DNA of 19,279 nt from Flavobacterium psychrophilum (GTDB lineage: Bacteria; Bacteroidota; Bacteroidia; Flavobacteriales; Flavobacteriaceae). The notes beneath the pieces were generated by a model. The model made no database searches, had not been told where the DNA came from, and saw nothing but the letters and a program-made list of their open reading frames with translations. The stretch is from contig CAMDSN010000009.1 in the NCBI GenBank assembly GCA_945907225.1, forward strand, positions 1-19,279, given 5' to 3'. Position 1 is the first letter of the stretch. Every line of letters starts with the position of its first letter. A program made the translations under genes and the position numbers. Shown piece after piece: positions 9,701-16,890 of the stretch.

Positions 9701-9760
9701 CTAGAAAGCGTTGGAACGCGGCCAAATGTTTTTTATCATGTTAAAGTTAGAAATACTTAA
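6701..9760 (+). CDS. actB: ACIII subunit ActB, molybdopterin-like and iron-sulfur protein
   Basis: ActB is the large periplasmic subunit of alternative complex III. The N-terminal part resembles molybdopterin oxidoreductases; in this family it is known to lack the cofactor. The C-terminal part is a ferredoxin-like four-cluster protein. A twin-arginine motif (TRRDFLK, Arg52-Arg53) is followed by a short Ala-rich segment ending in LAAC (Cys71), so the protein may be both Tat-exported and lipid-anchored. Cluster cysteines start at C762 (CTGCGACVIAC), C849 (CQHCNHAPC), C881 (CVGTRYCANNC) and C937 (CSMC, with C967 and C971). Thr884 replaces the second Cys of the third group, which fits a [3Fe-4S] cluster. 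The protein has 1019 residues and no frame disruption. It lies 28 bases before actC. Confidence 0.94.
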   Translation: MSSNKKYWKSVEELNENSSIVETLRNNEFAEEIPTNEFLSDKDSLSSSSTTRRDFLKYVGFTTAAATLAACEGPVHKSIPYVLQPEQIIPGVADYYATSMFDGFDFANLLVKTREGRPIKIENNSIVGAKFAANARVHASVLSLYDSMRLKRTKISQKDATWQEADLKIKAGLAEAKAKKGQVVLLTNTLASPSTEKLIAEFISQNPTAKHIVYDSVSESAALDAFEMIYGERALVDYDFSKANTIVSLGADFLGDWQGGNFASGYAKGRIPQLGKMSKHFQFESNMTITGAAADKRVPMNTSNQKLALVKIYNIITGSSISIGKTDNEDIINKAAQQLKAAGSKGLLVSGIQDKNAQLLVLAINQALKSEAFSTIGTRQIRKGSNEKVAALIKDMNAGAVHTLIMSGVNPIYTLADSSKFVNGLKKVKLSVAFSLREDETASITSVAIPAPHYLESWNDLMLTKGTYSLTQPTIRPLFSSKQFQEALLSWNGNKTEYYDYIKANSASYSNGVSWNQTLHDGLVSADTESLSGISTDYNAAAKALSQSKPVTGFQLELYTTIGLGDGQQSNNPWLQEFPDPITRVSWDNYVTVSPADARDLKLENSVVANGGVNGSYATIIVNGLKLEKVPVIIQPGQAKKTLGLALGYGKKVGLKEEMQVGINAYAFYAGANNIQDATISAENGEHEFACVQSQKTLMGRGDIIKETSLQIFNTKEAKEWNSVAMVSLDHKEVEATKVDLWDSFDRSVGHHFNLSIDLNACTGCGACVIACHAENNVPVVGKTEIRRSRDMHWLRIDRYYSSEDTFAEDNEKKEQFDGLFGDKGSLGGFGEMENPADNPQVSFQPVMCQHCNHAPCETVCPVAATSHGRQGQNQMAYNRCVGTRYCANNCPYKVRRFNWFLYNGNDEFDFHMNDDLGRMVINPDVNVRSRGVMEKCSMCIQKTQLTILTAKKEGREVGVDEFETACSAACSTGAMVFGDVNNKEDLVSELAEDKRMYHLLESVGTRPNVFYHVKVRNT

Positions 9761-9788
9761 TAAAATATTAATTAAGAAATAAAGTAAT

Positions 9789-11198
9789 ATGTCGTCTCAT
9801 TACGAAGCACCCATTAGAAAACCATTAATTATAGGTGATAAATCATATCATGATGTATCAATAGATGTTGCGGCTCCAATTGAGGGAAGAGCAAACAAAC
9901 AATGGTGGACTGTATTTAGTATCGCATTGTTAGCCTTCATTTGGGGTTTATGTTGCATTATTTATACTATCTCAACCGGAATAGGAACTTGGGGTTTAAA
10001 TAAAACTGTAGGTTGGGCTTGGGATATTACAAACTTTGTTTGGTGGGTTGGAATCGGACATGCAGGAACACTTATTTCTGCGGTATTATTACTTTTCCGT
10101 CAAAGATGGAGAATGGCAATAAATAGATCTGCCGAGGCAATGACCATCTTTTCTGTAATTCAGGCTGCAATTTTTCCTGTTATTCACATGGGTCGACCTT
10201 GGTTAGCCTATTGGGTTTTACCAATTCCAAATCAATTTGGATCTTTGTGGGTGAATTTTAATTCTCCATTACTCTGGGACGTTTTTGCAATTTCTACCTA
10301 TCTGTCTGTTTCTTTAGTTTTTTGGTGGACAGGATTATTACCTGATTTTGCTATGCTAAGAGATAGAGCCGTAAAACCTTTTAGTCAAAAGATATACTCT
10401 ATTTTAAGTTTTGGGTGGAGTGGAAGAGCAAAAGATTGGCAGCGTTTTGAAGAAGTGTCACTTGTATTGGCAGGTTTGGCAACACCACTTGTACTTTCTG
10501 TTCACACAATTGTAAGTATGGACTTTGCTACTTCGATTGTTCCAGGTTGGCATACTACTATCTTTCCACCTTACTTTGTTGCAGGTGCTGTTTTCTCCGG
10601 TTTTGCTATGGTTAATACCTTACTTATTATCATGAGGAAAGTATCCAATCTAGAAGCTTATATTACGATTCAACATATCGAATTGATGAATATCGTAATT
10701 ATGATTACAGGTTCTATTGTTGGGGTTGCTTATATTACAGAATTATTTATTGCCTGGTATTCAGGCGTTGAATATGAGCAATATGCATTTTTAAATCGAG
10801 CCACAGGGCCTTATTGGTGGGCATATTGGTCTATGATGACTTGCAATGTTTTTTCGCCTCAGTTTATGTGGTTTAAAAAATTACGAACGAGTATCATGTT
10901 CTCTTTTATTATATCAATTGTTGTAAACATAGGAATGTGGTTTGAACGTTTTGTAATTATTGTTACTTCTCTCCATCGTGACTACCTTCCATCTTCTTGG
11001 ACAATGTTTCAGCCGACATTTGTTGATATTGGAATTTTTATTGGAACAATTGGGTTCTTCTTTGTTTTATTCCTTTTATATGCGCGAACTTTTCCAGTAA
11101 TTGCTCAAGCTGAGGTAAAAACAATTTTAAAATCCTCGGGAGAAAATTATAAAAAACAAAGAGAATTAGAAGGTCATAATCACTCAGATAAACATTAA
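9789..11198 (+). CDS. actC: ACIII subunit ActC, NrfD/PsrC-like quinol-site membrane protein
   Basis: ActC is an integral membrane subunit of alternative complex III. It belongs to the NrfD/PsrC family, whose members bind quinol at the periplasmic side and feed electrons to the iron-sulfur partner, here ActB. The 469-residue sequence has about ten hydrophobic helices between residues 40 and 435. Conserved polar sites in helices, such as GHAGT near 92-96, fit the quinol-pocket region of the family. The C-terminus is soluble, charged and ends His-rich (HNHSDKH). It lies 28 bases after actB and 8 before actD. It is paralogous to ActF in the same operon. Confidence 0.93.
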   Translation: MSSHYEAPIRKPLIIGDKSYHDVSIDVAAPIEGRANKQWWTVFSIALLAFIWGLCCIIYTISTGIGTWGLNKTVGWAWDITNFVWWVGIGHAGTLISAVLLLFRQRWRMAINRSAEAMTIFSVIQAAIFPVIHMGRPWLAYWVLPIPNQFGSLWVNFNSPLLWDVFAISTYLSVSLVFWWTGLLPDFAMLRDRAVKPFSQKIYSILSFGWSGRAKDWQRFEEVSLVLAGLATPLVLSVHTIVSMDFATSIVPGWHTTIFPPYFVAGAVFSGFAMVNTLLIIMRKVSNLEAYITIQHIELMNIVIMITGSIVGVAYITELFIAWYSGVEYEQYAFLNRATGPYWWAYWSMMTCNVFSPQFMWFKKLRTSIMFSFIISIVVNIGMWFERFVIIVTSLHRDYLPSSWTMFQPTFVDIGIFIGTIGFFFVLFLLYARTFPVIAQAEVKTILKSSGENYKKQRELEGHNHSDKH

Positions 11199-11206
11199 AA
11201 ATTGCT

Positions 11207-11740
11207 ATGAATAGTAATAAAGTTATACACGCAATATATAATGATGATGATATCCTAATGGATGCCGTTAAGCAAACTAGAAAAGCGCATCATCATATTG
11301 AAGAAGTTTTTACCCCGTTTCCAGTTCATGGTTTAGATAAAGCTATGGGTCTCGAACCAACAAGATTAGCAATTTGCGCCTTCATATATGGGTGTATTGG
11401 ACTAAGTGTTGCTACTACCATGATGAATTTTATTATGATTAAGGATTGGCCTCAAGATATTGGTGGTAAACCAAGTTTTGCGTATTATCAAAATATGCCT
11501 GCATTTGTACCTATTATGTTTGAGATGACTGTTTTCTTCGCTGCGCATTTGATGGTTATTACTTTTTATATGAGAAGCCGACTCTGGCCATTTAAAAATG
11601 CAGAAAACCCCGATGTTAGAACTACAGACGATCATTTCTTAATGGAAGTAGCGGTAAAAGACAATGAGGATGAATTAGTAAAGTTCCTAAAAGCGACAGG
11701 AGCTATAGAAGTTAAAGTAGTTGAAATTGATAATCATTAA
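11207..11740 (+). CDS. actD: ACIII subunit ActD (DUF3341 family)
   Basis: ActD is a small membrane subunit of alternative complex III, known in databases as a DUF3341 protein. It holds no cofactor. The 177-residue protein has a soluble N-terminal domain (1-50), two membrane helices (about 54-78 and 100-123), and a C-terminal soluble tail rich in acidic residues. The N-terminal part contains the family's typical stretch ending VHGLDKAMGLEPTR. Its role is probably structural, holding ActC and ActB together. The stop codon (11738-11740) is one base before the start of actE, so the two are very likely translationally coupled. Confidence 0.9.
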   Translation: MNSNKVIHAIYNDDDILMDAVKQTRKAHHHIEEVFTPFPVHGLDKAMGLEPTRLAICAFIYGCIGLSVATTMMNFIMIKDWPQDIGGKPSFAYYQNMPAFVPIMFEMTVFFAAHLMVITFYMRSRLWPFKNAENPDVRTTDDHFLMEVAVKDNEDELVKFLKATGAIEVKVVEIDNH

Positions 11741-11741
11741 T

Positions 11742-12302
11742 ATGAAAAATGTACTTAAAATAACATTTGTATTAGGTATAATTGTTTCCCTTTTATCTTG
11801 TAAAGATAACTTGAATCCTAATTATCAGTATATGCCAAATATGTATGAATCGGTTGCATATGAAACCTATTCTGAATCTGACGCATTTAATTCTCAAGCT
11901 GGACTAAAAGGGAAAGAAGGGCAAATACCAGCTAAAGGATCTATTAAAAGAGGATTCGTTCCCTATGGCGTTCCAAATACGACAGAAGGATATGACTCAT
12001 CTAAATTGATAAAAAATTCTCCACTTGACTCATTGTCTATTGATATGAAAAAGGCAGAAGAATTGTATGGAATTTATTGCGCTATTTGTCACGGAACTGC
12101 CGGAGACGGTCAAGGTAAATTAGTAAAGCAACAAAAAATATTAGGAGTTCCAAGTTACAAAGATAGAGAGGTATCAGTAGGAAGTATATTTCATGTTCAA
12201 ACCTACGGACTAAATTCAATGGGTTCATATGCCAATCAATTAAGTCAACAAGAGCGATGGATGGTTGCTGCCTATGTCCTTGAACTAAAGAGTAAATTAT
12301 AA
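11742..12302 (+). CDS. actE: ACIII subunit ActE, monohaem c-type lipoprotein
   Basis: ActE is a one-haem cytochrome c subunit of alternative complex III. The 186-residue precursor has a signal sequence ending in LLSC (Cys20), a good lipobox, so it is likely a lipoprotein anchored on the periplasmic side of the inner membrane. The haem motif CAICH (113-117) is followed by a G-rich turn. Met residues near NSMGSY, toward the C-terminus, are candidates for the distal ligand. The ATG at 11742 is chosen over an earlier in-frame ATG at 11721: the earlier one overlaps the actD end and would put seven extra residues in front of a standard signal peptide. It is 27 bases before actF. Confidence 0.92.
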   Translation: MKNVLKITFVLGIIVSLLSCKDNLNPNYQYMPNMYESVAYETYSESDAFNSQAGLKGKEGQIPAKGSIKRGFVPYGVPNTTEGYDSSKLIKNSPLDSLSIDMKKAEELYGIYCAICHGTAGDGQGKLVKQQKILGVPSYKDREVSVGSIFHVQTYGLNSMGSYANQLSQQERWMVAAYVLELKSKL

Positions 12303-12329
12303 TTGTAAAATAAAAAGATTGCTATAGAT

Positions 12330-13787
12330 ATGTATACCTTTTCAAGTAAACTAAAAACTTTTTCATTAACCTTAATGCTCTTAGGAGCTTTGGGTATTGG
12401 TATTGGTTTTATCACCACCCCAAAGTCAATTGAGGAAGTTGAATCGATTCTTAAAGCCGAAGAAACGCATCATGGAGGCGGTCATGAAAATGCAGTTGCA
12501 CATCATGAAGCAGTGTCTGATTCACCTGAAGCAAGTACAGTTCATAAAAAAGAAACAGCTGCTAAAAATGATTCTATTACTGAAGCAACTACTATAGAAA
12601 CTGCTACTAAAGTTAAAAATGAAGCCAGCGTAAAGTATGATGAAGCCCTTGCCCACGCTGAGCACAAAGATCATGTTGAACATGTATTTCATCAGCTTAC
12701 TAATAGGCCTTGGGCTGCTCTATACGTAGCATGTATATTCTTTTTGTTAATTACTTTGGGGGTTCTAGCATTTTATGCAATCCAACAGGTAGCTCAAGCG
12801 GGATGGTCACCAGTTTTGTTTAGGGTAATGCAAGGGATAACAGCATATTTGCCAGTAGTTTCAGTTATATTTTTTTTATTATTGTTGTTATCCGGTTTTC
12901 ATATTAACCATCTTTTTGTTTGGATGAAAGAAGGTGTAACTGACCCTAACAGTCCAAATTTTGATGAAATAATTGCCGGTAAATCAGGCTATTTAAATTT
13001 TGCGTTTTGGATTTCTAGAGCTGCATTATTTTTATTAGGATGGAATTTGTATCGCTATTTATCACGAAAAAATTGTTTAGCACAAGATGAAGCAACCGAC
13101 AACATATTTTATAAAAAGAATTTTAAAATGTCAGCAGCATTTTTGGTTTTCTTTATTGTTTCAGAGTCTATTATGTCTTGGGATTGGATAATGTCTCTAG
13201 ACCCGCATTGGTTTAGTACTCTATTTGGTTGGTACGTTTTTGCTAGCTTCTTCGTAAGCGGTATCACAGTAATACAAATGGTTACTATTTATCTTAAGTC
13301 CAACGGGCATTTAGAAAACGTAAATTCTAGTCACATACATGATTTATCAAAATTTATGTTTGGTATTAGTGTTTTTTGGACATACCTATGGTTTTCTCAA
13401 TTCATGCTTATATGGTATGCCAATATCCCTGAAGAAGTAACTTATTTTGTTACGAGGATAAATGATTATGGTATTACCTTTTGGGGGGCTTTTGCAATGA
13501 ATTTTATTTTTCCAATATTACTTTTAATTAACAGCGACTTCAAACGAATATTTTGGATAGTTGTAATGGGAGGAACTGTTATATTAATCGGACATTATGT
13601 TGATTTTTTCAATATGATAATGCCAGCTACAGTAGGTGACCGATGGTTTATTGGCTTACCAGAAATAGCATCGCTATTATTTTTCATTGGATTATTCATT
13701 TTTATAGTTTTCACTGCTTTAACAAAAGCGCCTCTTCTACCAAAAAGAAATCCTTTTATCGAAGAAAGTAAACATTTTCATTATTAA
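12330..13787 (+). CDS. actF: ACIII subunit ActF, NrfD-like membrane protein with His-rich N-terminal extension
   Basis: ActF is the second NrfD-like integral membrane subunit of alternative complex III, related to ActC. The 485-residue protein starts with one extra hydrophobic helix (about 10-29). A soluble, acidic, His-rich segment follows (about 31-125, with 11 His between 47 and 121), and then about ten membrane helices from residue 127 on. The extra helix plus soluble segment makes it longer than a minimal ten-helix member of the family. No Fe-S or haem motif is visible, so by family it works as a quinol-site or structural partner. It lies 19 bases before cox2. The side of the membrane on which the His-rich segment sits depends on topology that the sequence alone does not settle. 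Confidence 0.92.
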   Translation: MYTFSSKLKTFSLTLMLLGALGIGIGFITTPKSIEEVESILKAEETHHGGGHENAVAHHEAVSDSPEASTVHKKETAAKNDSITEATTIETATKVKNEASVKYDEALAHAEHKDHVEHVFHQLTNRPWAALYVACIFFLLITLGVLAFYAIQQVAQAGWSPVLFRVMQGITAYLPVVSVIFFLLLLLSGFHINHLFVWMKEGVTDPNSPNFDEIIAGKSGYLNFAFWISRAALFLLGWNLYRYLSRKNCLAQDEATDNIFYKKNFKMSAAFLVFFIVSESIMSWDWIMSLDPHWFSTLFGWYVFASFFVSGITVIQMVTIYLKSNGHLENVNSSHIHDLSKFMFGISVFWTYLWFSQFMLIWYANIPEEVTYFVTRINDYGITFWGAFAMNFIFPILLLINSDFKRIFWIVVMGGTVILIGHYVDFFNMIMPATVGDRWFIGLPEIASLLFFIGLFIFIVFTALTKAPLLPKRNPFIEESKHFHY

Positions 13788-13806
13788 TATTTAAAGTAAT
13801 TTACAA

Positions 13807-14991
13807 ATGACAACTCTTTTGGTACTTATAGTTGTAGTTTTATTGGCGGTGGCTCTATGGCAACTAACAAAAATATTCGACTTAACTCAAGTGGGCGTAA
13901 AAGTTAACGATTCGCAGGTTGCAAGTGATAATGATAACAAAATTAATGGTTATTTAATGTTTGCTTTTCTGGGATTCATTTATCTAACAACCATTTATTG
14001 CTTCATAAATTATGGTCACTTTCCTTTAATTGGAAATTCTGCTTCTATGCATGGTCCCGAACTTGATAATCTTATGGTCATCTCAATGATTGTAATTTTT
14101 ATAGTTCAAACAATAACACAAGCTTTATTACATTATTTTGCATTTAAATACAGAGGTAGAGAAGGTCAAAAAGCACTCTACTTTTCGGATAGCAACAAAT
14201 TAGAATTTATTTGGAGTGTTATCCCTGCTATTGTGCTTGCCGTTTTAATCCTTTATGGATTGTATGCATGGACGAACATTATGTTTGTATCTGAAGATGA
14301 TGATAAAGACGCAATTGTTATCGAATTATATGCACAACAATTTAATTGGGAAGCAAGATATTCAGGAGAAGATGGTGTATTAGGAAAAGCAAATGTTCGA
14401 TATATTGAAGGAGTTAATAACTTAGGTGTTGATTTATCTGATCCGAATGCCCAAGATGATTTTGCTTCAAAAGAATTACATTTGCCAAAAGGAAGACGTG
14501 TAATCTTTAAAATACGTTCTCAAGATGTATTACATTCTGCTTACATGCCTCACTTTAGAGCACAAATGAATTGTGTTCCTGGTATGGTTACCAACTTTTC
14601 TTTTATTCCTACAGTTACTACGGCAGAGATGAGAGAAAATCCTGAAATTGTGGAGAAAGTTACCAATATTAATGCCATACGAACTAAGAAGAGTGCAGCG
14701 TTAATAGCCAACGGCGAAACGGCCCTTGACCCATACACTTTCGACTACCTTCTGTTGTGTAACAAGATTTGCGGCGCATCTCATTACAATATGCAAATGA
14801 AAATTGTAGTTGATTCACCAGAAGATTTCAAAGCTTGGTTAAAAGAGAATTCTTCTAAGACAATTGCTCTAGCAGTTAAAACTGCTTCAGCTGAAGCCAA
14901 AGAAACAGAGTCGGGTGCCACAAAGTCAAAAGACTCTGCAAGTATATCAACTAAGGACACTACATCAGTTGCTAAACTAGAAATGAACTAA
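13807..14991 (+). CDS. cox2: Cytochrome c oxidase subunit II (CuA subunit)
   Basis: Subunit II holds the binuclear CuA centre that accepts electrons from the donor, here probably ACIII. The 394-residue protein has four hydrophobic stretches (about 2-20, 47-70, 87-115, 133-162), two more than the usual two-helix hairpin. The periplasmic cupredoxin domain has the ligands His243 (in LHSAYMPH, H249 nearby), Cys318, Cys322, His326 and Met329. Between the Cys residues the usual Glu is Lys (C-N-K-I-C). An insertion lies in the domain at about 275-315. The C-terminal tail (about 355-394) is Ser/Thr/Lys-rich and low complexity. There is no CxxCH, so this is an aa3 rather than a caa3 subunit. It is 25 bases before cox1. 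Confidence 0.95.
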   Translation: MTTLLVLIVVVLLAVALWQLTKIFDLTQVGVKVNDSQVASDNDNKINGYLMFAFLGFIYLTTIYCFINYGHFPLIGNSASMHGPELDNLMVISMIVIFIVQTITQALLHYFAFKYRGREGQKALYFSDSNKLEFIWSVIPAIVLAVLILYGLYAWTNIMFVSEDDDKDAIVIELYAQQFNWEARYSGEDGVLGKANVRYIEGVNNLGVDLSDPNAQDDFASKELHLPKGRRVIFKIRSQDVLHSAYMPHFRAQMNCVPGMVTNFSFIPTVTTAEMRENPEIVEKVTNINAIRTKKSAALIANGETALDPYTFDYLLLCNKICGASHYNMQMKIVVDSPEDFKAWLKENSSKTIALAVKTASAEAKETESGATKSKDSASISTKDTTSVAKLEMN

Positions 14992-15016
14992 TTTATAATA
15001 TTTAAAGTTACCTATT

Positions 15017-16813
15017 ATGTCAGCAGAAGCTCACAATCACGAAGATAATCACGATCACGAACATCATCATAAAGATACTTTTATAACAAAATATATATTT
15101 AGTATTGACCATAAAATGATAGCCAAACAGTATTTGATTACGGGTATCATAATGGGAGTTATTGGTGTTGGAATGTCTTTGCTTTTCAGAATGCAGTTAG
15201 CTTGGCCTGAAGAGTCTTTTAAAGTATTTAGTTTCTTTTTGGGTGAAAAAATGGCTCCCAATGGTGTAATGACCAATGAAGCTTATCTTTCTCTGATTAC
15301 AATTCATGGAACAATAATGGTGTTCTTTGTACTAACAGCCGCTCTTAGTGGAACGTTTAGTAATCTTTTAATTCCGCTTCAAATTGGAGCACGTGATATG
15401 GCTTCTGGCCTATTAAATATGATTTCTTATTGGTTATTCTTTCTTTCAAGTGTAATCATGGTTTCCTCCCTTTTTGTTGAATCGGGACCTGCATCTGCAG
15501 GTTGGACAATATATCCTCCTTTGAGTGCTCTTCCACAAGCAATCTCTGGTTCGGGAACAGGAATGACGTTATGGCTTGTTTCTATGGCTATCTTTATCGC
15601 AGCATCTTTACTTGGTTCGTTGAATTATATTGTTACTGTAATTAATTTAAGAACTAAAGGAATGTCTATGACTAGATTACCTTTAACAATATGGGCTTTC
15701 TTTATTACAGCTATTATTGGTGTTATCTCATTCCCAGTTTTACTTTCAGCTGCTTTAATGCTTATCATGGATAGAAGTTTTGGAACTTCTTTCTTCCTAT
15801 CTGATATTTATATTGCCGGTGAAGTACTACATTATCAAGGGGGCTCCCCAGTTTTGTTTGAGCACTTGTTTTGGTTTTTAGGACATCCTGAAGTTTATAT
15901 TATTCTATTACCCGCATTGGGAATAACTTCTGAAGTGTTAGCTACAAATTCAAGAAAACCAATTTTTGGATATAGAGCAATGATTATGTCTATTATCGCA
16001 ATTGCATTTTTATCCACTATCGTTTGGGGTCACCACATGTTTATATCTGGTATGAATCCTTTCCTTGGCTCTGTTTTTACTTTTACTACATTATTAATTG
16101 CAATTCCTTCTGCTGTTAAGGCTTTTAATTATATAACTACATTGTGGAAAGGTAATTTGCAATTAAATCCTGCTATGCTTTTTTCAATTGGTTTGGTTTC
16201 TACTTTCATAACTGGGGGTTTAACAGGTATTATTTTAGGAGATAGCACACTTGACATTAATGTGCATGACACCTATTTTGTTGTAGCACATTTTCACTTG
16301 GTAATGGGTATTTCTGCTCTTTATGGCATGTTTGCCGGAATTTATCATTGGTTTCCAAAAATGTTTGGAAGAATGTTGAACAAGAGATTAGGTTACATCC
16401 ATTTTTGGGTAACCGCTGTTTCAGCTTATGGCGTATTTTTTCCAATGCACTTTATCGGAATGGCCGGTTTGCCGAGAAGATATTATACCAATACAAATTT
16501 TCCGCTTTTTGATGATTTGCAAAATGTAAATGTAATTATAACAGTTTTTGCATTAGTAGGCGGTGCTTTCCAACTTGTATTTTTATACAATTTCTTTAGT
16601 AGTATTTTTTACGGAAAAAGAACCGTTCAAAATCCATGGAAATCAACCACTCTTGAATGGACAGCTCCCATAAAACATATTCACGGAAATTGGGAAGGTG
16701 AAATTCCACATGTTCATAGATGGCCCTACGATTACAGTAAGCCAGGACATGATGATGATTTTGTTCCTCAAAATGTTCCAATGAAACCCGGTGAACAAGA
16801 ATTACATCATTAA
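15017..16813 (+). CDS. cox1: Cytochrome c oxidase subunit I (haem a/a3-CuB)
   Basis: Subunit I is the oxygen-reducing, proton-pumping catalytic subunit. It has 598 residues and about twelve membrane helices. Ligands visible are His97 and His427 (low-spin haem a), His425 (haem a3), and His290, His339 and His340 (CuB), with Tyr294 in the cross-link position. GHPEVY (289-294), with Glu292, marks the A1 type. The D-channel has Asp127, Asn116 and Asn134, and the K-channel has Lys368 (Ser365 in place of the usual Thr). The N-terminus (6-18) is His/Asp/Glu-rich. It is the last gene of the act-cox operon, followed by a terminator. Subunits III and IV are not next to it, so they must be encoded elsewhere. 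Confidence 0.97.
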   Translation: MSAEAHNHEDNHDHEHHHKDTFITKYIFSIDHKMIAKQYLITGIIMGVIGVGMSLLFRMQLAWPEESFKVFSFFLGEKMAPNGVMTNEAYLSLITIHGTIMVFFVLTAALSGTFSNLLIPLQIGARDMASGLLNMISYWLFFLSSVIMVSSLFVESGPASAGWTIYPPLSALPQAISGSGTGMTLWLVSMAIFIAASLLGSLNYIVTVINLRTKGMSMTRLPLTIWAFFITAIIGVISFPVLLSAALMLIMDRSFGTSFFLSDIYIAGEVLHYQGGSPVLFEHLFWFLGHPEVYIILLPALGITSEVLATNSRKPIFGYRAMIMSIIAIAFLSTIVWGHHMFISGMNPFLGSVFTFTTLLIAIPSAVKAFNYITTLWKGNLQLNPAMLFSIGLVSTFITGGLTGIILGDSTLDINVHDTYFVVAHFHLVMGISALYGMFAGIYHWFPKMFGRMLNKRLGYIHFWVTAVSAYGVFFPMHFIGMAGLPRRYYTNTNFPLFDDLQNVNVIITVFALVGGAFQLVFLYNFFSSIFYGKRTVQNPWKSTTLEWTAPIKHIHGNWEGEIPHVHRWPYDYSKPGHDDDFVPQNVPMKPGEQELHH

Positions 16814-16828
16814 ACAGCTTTAATATAA

Positions 16829-16858
16829 AAAAATGCCTTTCTTTTGAAAGGCATTTTT
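16829..16858 (+). terminator. Intrinsic terminator of the act-cox operon
   Basis: The stem TGCCTTTC/GAAAGGCA (16834-16841 with 16846-16853) has a TTTT loop. It is flanked by an A-run (16827-16833) and a T-run (16854-16858), which gives up to 13 pairs. The A-run means it could also work on the minus strand. It begins 15 bases after the cox1 stop. Confidence 0.9.
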
Positions 16859-16878
16859 AATTGCATTCAACTTTGTTA

Positions 16879-16886
16879 TATATTTG
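16879..16886 (+). promoter_or_regulatory. Putative -7 promoter element of ruvB
   Basis: TATATTTG matches TAnnTTTG. A TTG lies at 16861-16863 with a 15-base spacer, shorter than the usual 17 or more. Its distance to the ATG at 16891 is so small that transcription would begin about at the start codon, so the mRNA may be leaderless or nearly so. Confidence 0.55.
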
Positions 16887-16890
16887 TTCT

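Noticed and set aside
11721..11741. Earlier ActE start at 11721 overlapping actD
   Set aside because: It would add seven residues before a well-formed lipoprotein signal peptide. The ATG at 11742, one base after the actD stop, fits better.
12330..12700. Suspected frameshift or fusion at the N-terminus of ActF because of its low-complexity extension
   Set aside because: The frame is continuous, the first helix and the spacer are compatible with an ActF-type protein, and the downstream helices are complete.
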